The notes beneath the pieces are model-generated. The model worked only from the letters and a program-made list of their open reading frames with translations, searched no databases and was not told the origin of the DNA. 64,000 nt of DNA from Bacteroidota bacterium (GTDB lineage: Bacteria; Bacteroidota; Bacteroidia; B-17B0; Aurantibacillaceae): NCBI GenBank assembly GCA_030692515.1, contig JAUXZS010000020.1:124001-188000 (forward strand), given 5' to 3'. A program made the position numbers and the translations under genes. Numbering within the stretch: position 1 is the stretch's first letter; each line of letters opens with the position of its first letter. Positions 10,004-18,997 of this stretch are shown here, piece by piece.

Positions 10004-11332
10004 ATGGATCCGTTGAAAGAAAAATTTAAAGCTAAAGCTGATGTTTTAGCTGCTGATATTAAAGACATAATTAAAAATCATGGTGATTTAAAATTAGGTG
10101 AGATTACTGTTGCTCAAGTATATCAAGGTATGCGCGGCATGCCCGGAATGGTTACCGAAACTTCGCGTTTAGACCCAGAAGAAGGTATTCGCTTTAGAGG
10201 ATACACTATTCCTGAATTAAGAAAAGCATTACCTAGAGCGCCAGGCGGTACAGAGCCTTTACCGGAAGGAATATTTTATTTAATGTTAGTTGGTGAATTG
10301 CCAACTCAAGAAGATGTAACCTTTATTACTACCGAATGGACAAAACGAAATAACGTTCCAAAACATGTTTTTGATGTAATTGAAAAATTACCTGTTGATA
10401 CACATCCAATGACACAATTTGTAATTGGAGTTATGGCTATGCAAACAGAATCTGTTTTTGCTAAAGCCTATTCTAAAGGTATGAGTAAAAAAGATTATTG
10501 GGATTATGCCTATGAAGATAGCATGAACTTAATTGCGCGCTTACCTCGTATTGCAGCTTATATCTATCGTCGTAAATACAAAGGCGGAGCACATATTGAA
10601 CCAGATTCTAAATTAGATTGGGCGGCAAACTTTGCACATATGTTAGGTTACGAAGAGTTTGACATGAAGCGTTTAATGCGTTTATACTTAACGATACACG
10701 TTGATCATGAAGGTGGAAACGTTTCTGCACATACAACCCATTTAGTTGGTTCTGCTTTAAGCGATCCTTATTTAGCTTTTTCTGCTGGAATGAATGGTTT
10801 AGCCGGGCCTTTGCACGGTTTAGCAAATCAAGAAGTATTAAGTTGGATAATGGAATTAAAAGAAACTTTAGGCGGTGGTTTACCAACTAAAGAACAAATT
10901 GCTGAATACATTAAAAAAACTTTAACAGAAGGAAAAGTTGTTCCTGGTTATGGACATGCTGTGTTACGCAAAACAGATCCTCGTTTTACAGCTCAACAAG
11001 ATTTTTACAAAACATATATTAAGCACGACGACATTTGTGAAATAGTTCAAATGGTTTACGAAGTGGCTCCCCCAATTTTAGAAGGAACCGGTAAAATTAA
11101 AAACCCTTGGCCAAATGTAGATGCTCACTCTGGTGCTTTATTAGTGCACTATGGCATGCATGAATTTGATTTTTACACTGTATTATTTGGTGTTAGTCGT
11201 TCTTTAGGTGTATTAGCTAGTTTAATTTGGGATAGAGCTACAAACTCACCAATAGAAAGACCAGGTTCTCTTACTACTGATAACATTAAAGCTAAAATAA
11301 AAGCTGCTAAAGAAGCTGCTGCTAAAGGCTAA
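10004..11332 (+). CDS. gltA: citrate synthase, eukaryote-like type
   Basis: The 442-residue enzyme condenses acetyl-CoA and oxaloacetate into citrate at the entry to the TCA cycle. The catalytic histidines lie in [12 protein letters not shown] and [14 protein letters not shown], and the catalytic aspartate lies in [14 protein letters not shown]. The long N-terminus (about 90 residues before [13 protein letters not shown]) and the motif [19 protein letters not shown] resemble the mitochondrial/eukaryotic branch rather than the allosteric E. coli GltA, which has an N-terminal NADH-binding domain that is absent here. A clear terminator follows. Confidence 0.95.
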   Translation: MDPLKEKFKAKADVLAADIKDIIKNHGDLKLGEITVAQVYQGMRGMPGMVTETSRLDPEEGIRFRGYTIPELRKALPRAPGGTEPLPEGIFYLMLVGELPTQEDVTFITTEWTKRNNVPKHVFDVIEKLPVDTHPMTQFVIGVMAMQTESVFAKAYSKGMSKKDYWDYAYEDSMNLIARLPRIAAYIYRRKYKGGAHIEPDSKLDWAANFAHMLGYEEFDMKRLMRLYLTIHVDHEGGNVSAHTTHLVGSALSDPYLAFSAGMNGLAGPLHGLANQEVLSWIMELKETLGGGLPTKEQIAEYIKKTLTEGKVVPGYGHAVLRKTDPRFTAQQDFYKTYIKHDDICEIVQMVYEVAPPILEGTGKIKNPWPNVDAHSGALLVHYGMHEFDFYTVLFGVSRSLGVLASLIWDRATNSPIERPGSLTTDNIKAKIKAAKEAAAKG

Positions 11333-11349
11333 GCTTATTACTACATTTT

Positions 11350-11386
11350 AAAGCCGAATTAATTTTATTAGTTCGGCTTTTTTATT
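11350..11386 (+). terminator. intrinsic terminator after citrate synthase
   Basis: Stem AAAGCCGAA (11350-11358) pairs with TTCGGCTTT (11372-11380) and runs into TTTATTT, 18 bases past the stop codon. Confidence 0.85.
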
Positions 11387-11561
11387 TGTCTATATTTCAT
11401 TTTAAAGCAGGCATTCAACAATCAAGATTATAAATTAAGTTTGTGGCTGTACTAAACATACATATATAAGTAATATCCTCTTTAAACTAAAGAATTTCTT
11501 CACTAAAATTCAAAAATATAGTGTAAACTAAACTCAATTTGTTTTAAACCTTTTGGCAAAC

Positions 11562-11593
11562 AAAAAAGCCATCAATAAATTGATGGCTTTTTT
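11562..11593 (-). terminator. intrinsic terminator of OmpA/TSP3 gene
   Basis: Perfect stem AAAAAAGCCATCAA/TTGATGGCTTTTTT with a 4-base loop, 14 bases beyond the minus-strand stop at 11608. A and T runs on both sides make it usable in either direction. Confidence 0.85.
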
Positions 11594-11607
11594 ATTTTTA
11601 TAAATTA

Positions 11608-14076
11608 TTATTTTGGTTGAGCTGGTAAATCTTCTTTATAAAGAATCTTCATCTCTACTCTACGGTTTTTCTGACGACCAGCAGGCGTTGCATTATCTGC
11701 AATCGGAACTGTTTGTCCGAACCATTCAGTAATAATCTTATCTGCTTTAGCTCCTTTTTTAACAAGGTATCTCTTTACAGCATTTGCACGTTTCTCAGAT
11801 AATTCAAAATTCTTCTCAGCATCACCTTCATTATCCGTATGTCCAGATAATTTTAATGTCCAATCAGCCTCATGCTCTTTTAATATCTTAGCTAAATCAT
11901 TTAATGAAGGGAATGATTTTGGCTTGATAATATCTTTAGCAGAAGCAAACTCTAAGCTTGCAAATGCACGCTCAAGAATTTTTTGTTCTTTTGCTTTCAT
12001 TGGTGGCGGCGGTGGACAACCTTTGTACTGAGCTGTACCAGGAACTGTAGGACAAGCATCATCTTTATCCAAAATACCATCTTTATCGGTATCAGGCCAA
12101 GGACAACCTTTATTCTCTTTTGCACCTGCAACATCCGGACACTCATCCTCTTTATCTAAAGTACCATCACCGTCTCTATCAGGACAACCTTTATATTCTT
12201 TAGGACCAAATACATCCACACATTCATCATACTTATCTGGAGTTCCATCACCATCTTTATCAGGGCATCCCATAAATTCTGCTATACCAGCCTCATCAGG
12301 GCATTCATCATCCTTATCAATAATTTTATCTCCATCTCTATCAGGGCAACCTTTAAATTCTAACGGTCCTTTATCATCTGGGCAATCATCTTCAGCATCA
12401 GTGATACCATCACCATCTCTATCAGGACAACCTTGTAATTCTTTTACACCCGGTACATCCGGACATTTATCATCTTTATCAGGAATATGATCGCCATCTT
12501 TATCAGGACAACCCATAAATTCCCACACACCCGGTACATCTTTACAAACATCTTTTTTATCACTAATTTTATCTTTATCCCTATCTTTTGGATGACCATA
12601 AGGAATAGGCACTTTAAGTATAAAATATAAATTTGCTCCATACACATCAGAAGTAAAAAGACCCGGAACATTATTTGAACCAACAGCTAAAGGGCCAATA
12701 CGCACCATGGTGCCCACTAAAACATTTTCGCCACGAGAGGCTGCTAACGTATTATATGAAAAAGGTAATGTTAAACCAAACCATTTATGATCAAATCTTG
12801 GAGCAATACTAATATTCGTAAAATCGTGAACTTTTGAAACTCTGTTTTTTGTAAGGTTTGCAAAGTTAGCTGTGAAGTTCAAGAAAAAAGGTTTCCAAAT
12901 ATGATAATCTGCCTGAAGATTAATAGAAGTTGGTAAAGCCATTTTAAAAGTGGTTTCGCTACTTTTTGAACCGAATAAATTTGTCATTAACGAATCAAAA
13001 CCATTTACCGTTTTAATGTCAATTGAACTTAAATCCCATAACTTAATATCCGCAGTGAAATCATTTGATAAAGCACCCTTCTTAAATCTTATACCGCCAA
13101 TATCATTTACTGCGAAACTTGCTTTGAATTTATATTTATCACGATCTTTTCTCCACAAATCTTTTTTTCCATCCATTTCATATTTATGGCTTTCATAATC
13201 AGGACGGTATTCATAAACCATTCCAAAATCAAAACCAAAGCCCGGATATGACTCATACTTATAGCTTGATTTAATCTTATCAAAAGTTGGATTATCTTGT
13301 CCTAACTGATTAATTAAAGGGTCTAAGTTTGCACTATGACCATAGGACACATCAGATTTAAATAAACTTAAAGTATCAGAAGTAGTAAAGTTATAATCTA
13401 AATTATCAATATGTAAATAGGCTGCCTCTAGGCCTTGCAATAATTTAACAGTTGCGCCTGCCTTTAAAAAATGTTTTCCTTCCTCCTTTAAAACTCTAGC
13501 ATAAGTTAAGCCATACTCTGCCCATGTCATTTGCTGAAAACTGAATTTTTTATTATTTAAATTGGTAACCCATAAGCTTGGGTAAATAAATTCTTCATAA
13601 GCGAGTTTTGCAAGACTAGGCGAAATCCCATCAACATTAACGTATGTTCTTACTCCCCAATTAAAGGAAATTGCATTTTTTTTATTAAGTTGAATCATAA
13701 ACGATGGCAATACTATGCGATTAGAAACGTTTATAGATTTTGAATTACTATTATTGGCAACAACAAAATTATTTTTCCAATAATCAGGCGAACCTTTCCG
13801 TGTTGAATCCCAACTAGCTGGTAACTTAGCACTCCCATCAAATAACTTACCTGTATATTTTAAGGCAGAACGCTTAACTCCAACATAATTATTAGCAACA
13901 TCAAGATTAAACCCCACTAAAACTAAATCGAATTTTTGACGATTATCAACAATATTAGCTGGATTACTAAACACGCTTATAACACCAGCGTTATTACTAC
14001 TTTGTAAACCCAAAAAATCTTGTGATTTAACATTTAAAGCAGTAATTAAAATAAATAGAGATAAAAGTTTTTTCAT
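11608..14076 (-). CDS. OmpA-family outer membrane protein with DUF5723-like barrel and seven TSP3 repeats
   Basis: The protein has 822 residues. A signal peptide covers about 1-18 (LNVKSQ). A large beta-barrel-type region follows (about 19-500) with the N-terminal pattern of DUF5723 proteins (QSSNNAGVISVFSNPANIVD). Next come seven thrombospondin type 3 repeats (about 505-695), each built as DxDxDGxxDxxDxC followed by xGCP, which bind calcium and form a stiff stalk. After a PPPPP linker the OmpA C-terminal domain (about 710-815) carries the peptidoglycan-binding core LSGHTDNEGDAEKN and NRRVEMKILY. It should sit in the outer membrane and grip peptidoglycan through the calcium-stiffened arm. A -7 box lies 24 bases upstream and a strong terminator follows. 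What the barrel does is unknown. Confidence 0.9.
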   Translation of the reverse strand: MKKLLSLFILITALNVKSQDFLGLQSSNNAGVISVFSNPANIVDNRQKFDLVLVGFNLDVANNYVGVKRSALKYTGKLFDGSAKLPASWDSTRKGSPDYWKNNFVVANNSNSKSINVSNRIVLPSFMIQLNKKNAISFNWGVRTYVNVDGISPSLAKLAYEEFIYPSLWVTNLNNKKFSFQQMTWAEYGLTYARVLKEEGKHFLKAGATVKLLQGLEAAYLHIDNLDYNFTTSDTLSLFKSDVSYGHSANLDPLINQLGQDNPTFDKIKSSYKYESYPGFGFDFGMVYEYRPDYESHKYEMDGKKDLWRKDRDKYKFKASFAVNDIGGIRFKKGALSNDFTADIKLWDLSSIDIKTVNGFDSLMTNLFGSKSSETTFKMALPTSINLQADYHIWKPFFLNFTANFANLTKNRVSKVHDFTNISIAPRFDHKWFGLTLPFSYNTLAASRGENVLVGTMVRIGPLAVGSNNVPGLFTSDVYGANLYFILKVPIPYGHPKDRDKDKISDKKDVCKDVPGVWEFMGCPDKDGDHIPDKDDKCPDVPGVKELQGCPDRDGDGITDAEDDCPDDKGPLEFKGCPDRDGDKIIDKDDECPDEAGIAEFMGCPDKDGDGTPDKYDECVDVFGPKEYKGCPDRDGDGTLDKEDECPDVAGAKENKGCPWPDTDKDGILDKDDACPTVPGTAQYKGCPPPPPMKAKEQKILERAFASLEFASAKDIIKPKSFPSLNDLAKILKEHEADWTLKLSGHTDNEGDAEKNFELSEKRANAVKRYLVKKGAKADKIITEWFGQTVPIADNATPAGRQKNRRVEMKILYKEDLPAQPK

Positions 14077-14099
14077 GCGGACAGTTTTAAAATAGAAAC

Positions 14100-14107
14100 C
14101 AAATATA
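14100..14107 (-). promoter_or_regulatory. -7 promoter element of OmpA/TSP3 gene
   Basis: On the minus strand TATATTTG (14107-14100) matches TAnnTTTG, 23 bases before the ATG at 14076. The region upstream is T-rich, but no well-spaced TTTG was found. Confidence 0.5.
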
Positions 14108-14191
14108 AAAAAAATTCACCAAAAAAATGAAAAAAAATTTATAGAATCGTCCAATAACGAAAACAAAGTCATCAAAGGCTTCAGGAGAATT

Positions 14192-16042
14192 TTAATTAAA
14201 CTTTTTTATGCAAAATTTAATATCGTCAAAATAATTTTTTTCATCGTTAGGATTCCATACAAAAAAAGTTACATCAGAATTAGTGCAATTTTTTGTCATC
14301 GTAAATACAAACTTCATTTTACGCCAATCATTACTCTTAGGAGACTTATTATTTATGAAAAAGTCTTGGCAACCTTCTCCTTTACCCGCCACCACTAATT
14401 GGCCCGGCCCACCTTTTTTAAAAACTTCAATTTCCACCAAGTCGCCAAGGCTTAAATTTTTAAATTTATAAGTAAATCCATATTGATTACTTGGAGATAA
14501 TTGGATTGAATGATTTCCACTTACATGTTCTTCTAGTGTTTGAAGATTTCCATTTTCAAGTTTAATTTCTGCATTAGATGTATATAACAATCCATTTTCA
14601 TCTATTTTTTCAGCGTCACAATAAAATTCAATTTTAGACGAAAATGATTCTACAAAAAATCTTTCATAAATAACTTTAAATGAATAAAAATAAATAAGTA
14701 AAATAAAAGGCAAGATAAAAATGATTGGATGGTAATTTAATCGGAATTTACCATTACTAAACAAAATAAATAGTAACGGAAAAATTGGAATCAAATATCT
14801 GCCCTGTACTATATCTACCACCCCCTCTCCAACACAATCCCACATTAAATGTATGCTTAATAAAATAAGGCTAAACGCACTAAAAGCCACAAAAAATAAA
14901 ACTGCTTTTTGCTTAACTACCAATACTATTTTATTACTTTCTGAAATGGCTATGAATAAAATAGTTAGATAAGATAATACATATACCCAATTCGGTATAA
15001 ACACATCACTTTGACCAAATACACCAATATAACTTTTTAAAAATGTTTGTGGATGATTAAAAATAGAATGGTAAATAACTTTAAAAAAATAAAAGCCATG
15101 CGTTAAGATATATTCTTTCTGCGCGACATAATCTGCGCATGGAGATAAGCCAACATTATAAATATAATCTTGATTGTATTCTGATATTTTAATAGAATTA
15201 GCCATGTAAACCCTTGACCATCCTATAAAAACAAAAACTATTATACTAAAAATTATCAAAAAACTTCCGAATCTGTGTTTGTTACTTTTAAAATTATTAG
15301 CAGGAATTAGAATTAATAAAACAATATAAATGATATAAATAAACTTGGCCAATGCTAAGAAAGAAAGAATAATAAAAAAGGCAAACAAATCTTTTTTTGT
15401 TATTTTATTTTCGGAAAATATATGTTTTAAAACTAAAGCTAAAAATAAAAAAGTTAGGCAATTATTTACACCATCTGCACTAAAGGCACACGTTACATAT
15501 AAATTCATTGGTAATAGAATTATTAAAGTAAATAACCATTTATAAATTGGTAATAACCTTATTACAAAAAACATGGTTACAAGCCAAAAAATAAAACTAA
15601 ACAAACGCCCTGCATAATAAAGAGCGGCAACGTTACAAGTAAATTGTTTTACCAAAAACATTCCAATAACTTGTGGGAAATACGAAACAGGAGAATATGA
15701 GGCCGTACTCGGAAAATCCTTAAACTCGGTCAATTCACCATCAAATTGTACATCCAATGATTTTAAAATATCTTTTTTATCGAAAGTATACTTTAGATTA
15801 GTTGCCGCGTTATTAAACGGCTCAATGTACTCTTCAAAAGAAACAGGAATTTGCCCTCCTAACCTATCAACAGTTCTTTCTGGTAAAAAATATCCATCCG
15901 CAATTTGATAAGCTCTATAAAAATGATTGAGTTCGTCGGGAGCCTGCAACGGAGGTGTAACAATATTTAAAAGAAAAGCAAAAAAAAGTGCTGAATAAAT
16001 AAAAAACACTTCTGGTTTTATTTTAAACAGTTTAATTAGCAT
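14192..16042 (-). CDS. DUF2142 family polytopic membrane protein
   Basis: This 616-residue membrane protein has about 11-12 hydrophobic segments. Just after the first segment it carries the family hallmark PPLQAPDELNHFYRAYQI (about residues 31-48), typical of DUF2142 proteins, which are distantly like GT-C glycosyltransferases and are often found with surface-polysaccharide genes. The acidic DE pair in that loop is where GT-C enzymes place a catalytic aspartate. The last 130 residues form a soluble beta-rich module resembling carbohydrate-binding domains (NDWRKMKFVFTM, DVTFFVWNPNDEKNYF). The likely role is transfer or handling of a lipid-linked sugar in the periplasm. No glycan cluster lies around it, although another large GT-C-like protein, YfhO, is 3 kb away. 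Confidence 0.8.
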   Translation of the reverse strand: MLIKLFKIKPEVFFIYSALFFAFLLNIVTPPLQAPDELNHFYRAYQIADGYFLPERTVDRLGGQIPVSFEEYIEPFNNAATNLKYTFDKKDILKSLDVQFDGELTEFKDFPSTASYSPVSYFPQVIGMFLVKQFTCNVAALYYAGRLFSFIFWLVTMFFVIRLLPIYKWLFTLIILLPMNLYVTCAFSADGVNNCLTFLFLALVLKHIFSENKITKKDLFAFFIILSFLALAKFIYIIYIVLLILIPANNFKSNKHRFGSFLIIFSIIVFVFIGWSRVYMANSIKISEYNQDYIYNVGLSPCADYVAQKEYILTHGFYFFKVIYHSIFNHPQTFLKSYIGVFGQSDVFIPNWVYVLSYLTILFIAISESNKIVLVVKQKAVLFFVAFSAFSLILLSIHLMWDCVGEGVVDIVQGRYLIPIFPLLFILFSNGKFRLNYHPIIFILPFILLIYFYSFKVIYERFFVESFSSKIEFYCDAEKIDENGLLYTSNAEIKLENGNLQTLEEHVSGNHSIQLSPSNQYGFTYKFKNLSLGDLVEIEVFKKGGPGQLVVAGKGEGCQDFFINNKSPKSNDWRKMKFVFTMTKNCTNSDVTFFVWNPNDEKNYFDDIKFCIKKFN

Positions 16043-16131
16043 TTAAAACATTTTTGAACATAGGTTGATAAGTCAATTATACAGCAATTAGCCCAATTAT
16101 CAAAACCTGTATAAACTATTATGTAAATATG

Positions 16132-16163
16132 TTGAATAAGAATTAATCAAATTATTACCTTTA
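16132..16163 (+). promoter_or_regulatory. candidate promoter of prfA
   Basis: TTG (16132-16134), a 21-base gap and TACCTTTA (16156-16163) form a near match to the Bacteroidota consensus, 16 bases before the prfA ATG. Confidence 0.4.
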
Positions 16164-16179
16164 TGCCTCGAAATTAGAT

Positions 16180-17250
16180 ATGTTAGAGAAATTAGAAGAA
16201 ATAAAACGACGTTACGAAGATGTTGAAGCAAAATTAGCAGACCCAAAAGTAATTGCCGATATGAGATTATTTAAAAAATTAAATATTGAATATAAAGAAC
16301 TTGGAGAAGTAGTTTCTGTTATAAATGTTTATAAAAAAGTACTTACAGATATGGAGCAGGCTAAAGAAGTTTTAGCTACAGAAAAAGACAAGGACTTTTT
16401 AGACATGGCCAAAGCCGAACTAGAAGAAAATAGAGAAAAAGAGACCAAGTTAATTGAAGAGATTCGTTTTCTATTAATTCCTAAAGATCCAGAAGATAAT
16501 AAGAACTGCGTGATGGAACTTAGAGGTGGAACTGGTGGCGATGAGGCAGCAATTTTTGCAGGAAATTTATTTGAAATGTACAGCCGCTATTGCGAGAAAA
16601 AAGGTTTTCAATTAGAAGTGGTAGATTCTAGCCCGGGTACAATGGGCGGTTTTAAAGAAATTGTTTTTAACGTTAAAGGGCATGGTGCCTACGGCATTTT
16701 AAAGTTTGAAAGTGGTGTGCATCGTGTGCAACGTGTGCCAGCCACAGAAGCTCAAGGCAGAGTTCATACATCTGCTGCAAGTTTAGTGGTTCTGCCAGAA
16801 GCAGAAGAATTAGATGTTGATATTAAAGATTCTGATATCGAGATGGCAACCGCAAGAAGTGGAGGTGCCGGTGGACAAAACGTAAACAAAGTTGAAAGTA
16901 AAGTGATTTTAACCCACAAACCTACGGGACTTGTTGTAACATGCCAAACAGAAAGAAATCAGTTGGGAAATAGAGAAAAAGCAATGAATATGCTTCGCTC
17001 AAAGATATATGATATTGAATATCAAAAACGTTTAGCTGAAACAACCAAGCGAAGAAAAACAATGGTTAGTACCGGTGATAGAAGTGCGAAAATCAGGACT
17101 TATAATTATCCCCAAAATAGAATTACTGATCATAGAATTAATGAAACGCTTTATGACTTAACGGGCTTTATGAGCGGAGATATACAAGAAATGATTGATA
17201 AATTACAATTTGCAGAAAACGCTGAGAGATTGAAGGAAGGCGGATTATAA
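16180..17250 (+). CDS. prfA: peptide chain release factor 1
   Basis: The 356-residue class I release factor recognises UAA and UAG. The GGQ loop that triggers peptidyl-tRNA hydrolysis lies in [15 protein letters not shown]. The codon-reading tripeptide is PAT ([10 protein letters not shown]), which marks it as RF1 rather than RF2, where SPF is expected; no programmed frameshift is needed or seen. Its glutamine in the GGQ motif is the usual target of PrmC, which is not in this window. The gene leads a plus-strand run with the LOG and acyltransferase genes. Confidence 0.97.
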   Translation: MLEKLEEIKRRYEDVEAKLADPKVIADMRLFKKLNIEYKELGEVVSVINVYKKVLTDMEQAKEVLATEKDKDFLDMAKAELEENREKETKLIEEIRFLLIPKDPEDNKNCVMELRGGTGGDEAAIFAGNLFEMYSRYCEKKGFQLEVVDSSPGTMGGFKEIVFNVKGHGAYGILKFESGVHRVQRVPATEAQGRVHTSAASLVVLPEAEELDVDIKDSDIEMATARSGGAGGQNVNKVESKVILTHKPTGLVVTCQTERNQLGNREKAMNMLRSKIYDIEYQKRLAETTKRRKTMVSTGDRSAKIRTYNYPQNRITDHRINETLYDLTGFMSGDIQEMIDKLQFAENAERLKEGGL

Positions 17251-17289
17251 AAAGAGGCGGGATTCAAGACGCAAGACAAATGATAAAAA

Positions 17290-17324
17290 GACTGTTGACT
17301 AAAGACTATTAACTAACGACTATA
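17290..17324 (+). repeat. five imperfect 7-base repeats upstream of LOG gene
   Basis: Five successive heptamers, GACTGTT, GACTAAA, GACTATT, AACTAAC and GACTATA, end two bases before the ATG of the LOG-family gene. They resemble the short tandem heptamers common in Bacteroidota intergenic DNA and take up the position a ribosome-binding site would hold. Confidence 0.6.
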
Positions 17325-17326
17325 CA

Positions 17327-18040
17327 ATGACACCAGAAGGAGAAGATAAAATACGTAATGCGTTTGCACATAAAGATTGGAACGATATTAAAGCGCAAAA
17401 CAGTTGGCAAATTTTTAAAATAATGAGCGAGTTTGTTGAGGGTTTTGAAAAAATGAGTCGTATAGGCCCTTGCGTTTCAATTTTTGGAAGTGCAAGAACT
17501 AAACCAGATAATAAATACTATCAACTAGCAGAAGAAATTGCCTTTAAATTAGTAAAAGAAGGTTATGGTGTTATATCGGGCGGTGGTCCTGGTATTATGG
17601 AAGCTGCTAATAAAGGAGCTATGAAGGGAAAAGGAAAATCAGTTGGATTAAACATTGTTCTTCCTTTTGAACAAAAACATAATGATTATATTGATGCTGA
17701 TAAAAACATAACTTTTGATTACTTTTTTGTTCGTAAAACTATTTTCTTAAAATACTCACAAGGCTTTATTGGTATGCCTGGCGGATATGGAACAATAGAT
17801 GAATTATTTGAATCGTTAACTTTAGTTCAGACAAATAAAATTGCCAAATTTCCGGTAGTTTTAGTAGGCATAGATTATTGGACTGGTTTAATTGATTGGA
17901 TGAAAACAACCATGCTTGACGAGGAAAAAAACATTAATGCCATTGATCTTGAATTATTTAAATTGGTTGATACGGCCGATGAAGCTGTAAAACATATTGT
18001 AGATTTTTATTCGAAATATTTACTAAAACCAAACTTTTAA
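17327..18040 (+). CDS. LOG family protein (TIGR00730), nucleotide 5'-monophosphate phosphoribohydrolase-like
   Basis: The 237-residue Rossmann-fold protein has both signature motifs of the LOG family: GGGPGIMEA (85-93) and PGGYGTIDE (151-159). Characterised LOG proteins split cytokinin ribotides or plain nucleoside 5'-monophosphates into base and ribose 5-phosphate. In a non-plant-associated bacterium a nucleotide clean-up role (PpnN-like) is more likely than hormone synthesis. The stop codon is directly followed, with no spacer, by the TTG of the acyltransferase gene, so the two are translationally linked. Confidence 0.9.
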   Translation: MTPEGEDKIRNAFAHKDWNDIKAQNSWQIFKIMSEFVEGFEKMSRIGPCVSIFGSARTKPDNKYYQLAEEIAFKLVKEGYGVISGGGPGIMEAANKGAMKGKGKSVGLNIVLPFEQKHNDYIDADKNITFDYFFVRKTIFLKYSQGFIGMPGGYGTIDELFESLTLVQTNKIAKFPVVLVGIDYWTGLIDWMKTTMLDEEKNINAIDLELFKLVDTADEAVKHIVDFYSKYLLKPNF

Positions 18041-18931
18041 TTGGGCAAATGGTCATTTAAAATATTTGTTTTCCCTTTACTTTATTTTATTTCTATTTTG
18101 CCTTTTTGGATATTGTATCCCTTAAGTAATTTTTTTTACTTCATAATTTTTTATATTGTTGGCTATCGTAAAAAAGTAGTAATTCAAAATTTAAAAAATT
18201 CTTTTCCTGAAAAATCCGAAAAAGAAATTGATTTAATTACCAAACAATTTTATAGACATTTTTGTGATGTAATTTTTGAAACAATAAAATTATATACCAT
18301 TTCAAAAGAAAAATTAAACCAGCGTTGCACTTTTAGCGACGAAGCTGTAAAAACCCTTAATATTTTTTTCGATAAAGGGCAAAGCATTGTTGGTGTAATC
18401 GGGCACATGGGCAATTGGGAATGGGGAGCAATTTTACATCAAGTATATTTTAAGCAACTTATAACCGGCGTTTACCATCCATTATCAAATAAAAGTTTTG
18501 ATGCATTTATGCTTAAATTAAGGAGTCGTTTTGGTGGTAATATTGTTTCTATGAGTGCCTTATATAAAGAAATTTTAACTCTTCGGCAAAAAAAAATTCC
18601 TACAACCATTGGTTTAATTGCCGATCAAACGCCCCCCCCTGAAAACGCCTATTGGACAACCTTTTTAAATCAAGATACTCCCGTTTTTGTTGGTACAGAA
18701 AAGCTGGCTAAAAAATTTAATTACCCTGTTGTTTACCTTCCTATTATTAAACTAAAACGTGGCTATTACCAATTAGGAGCTATAGTAATTACAGAAAACC
18801 CTAAAGACCTTGCTGATGGAGAAATTTCAAGACTACATACTTTAGCACTTGAAAAAAATATTCAACAACAACCGGCATTTTGGCTTTGGAGCCACCGTCG
18901 CTGGAAGCATAAAAGACCAATTAAGGCTTAA
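18041..18931 (+). CDS. lysophospholipid/lipid A acyltransferase (LpxL/HtrB-like)
   Basis: The 296-residue protein has a hydrophobic N-terminal anchor and the acyltransferase box IGHMGNWEWG, with H122 and E127 forming the Hx4E pair of the LpxL/HtrB family. The second conserved block lies in LIADQTPPPENAYW. Family enzymes add a secondary acyl chain to lipid A at the inner membrane. The start is a TTG at 18041 immediately after the LOG stop; no in-frame ATG precedes the membrane anchor, and the only nearby ATG (18049) is out of frame. In Bacteroidota one such gene usually serves late lipid A acylation. Confidence 0.9.
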   Translation: MGKWSFKIFVFPLLYFISILPFWILYPLSNFFYFIIFYIVGYRKKVVIQNLKNSFPEKSEKEIDLITKQFYRHFCDVIFETIKLYTISKEKLNQRCTFSDEAVKTLNIFFDKGQSIVGVIGHMGNWEWGAILHQVYFKQLITGVYHPLSNKSFDAFMLKLRSRFGGNIVSMSALYKEILTLRQKKIPTTIGLIADQTPPPENAYWTTFLNQDTPVFVGTEKLAKKFNYPVVYLPIIKLKRGYYQLGAIVITENPKDLADGEISRLHTLALEKNIQQQPAFWLWSHRRWKHKRPIKA

Positions 18932-18997
18932 ATTAGTTCAAAAATTTAAATCGTTAATAGAGAAAAAATTCTCATTTTTATATTTTGTTTAAAAGCT

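Noticed and set aside
12050-12590. Apparent tandem repeat array that could suggest CRISPR or satellite DNA
   Set aside because: It is the coding DNA of seven TSP3 units, in frame and conserved at the protein level.
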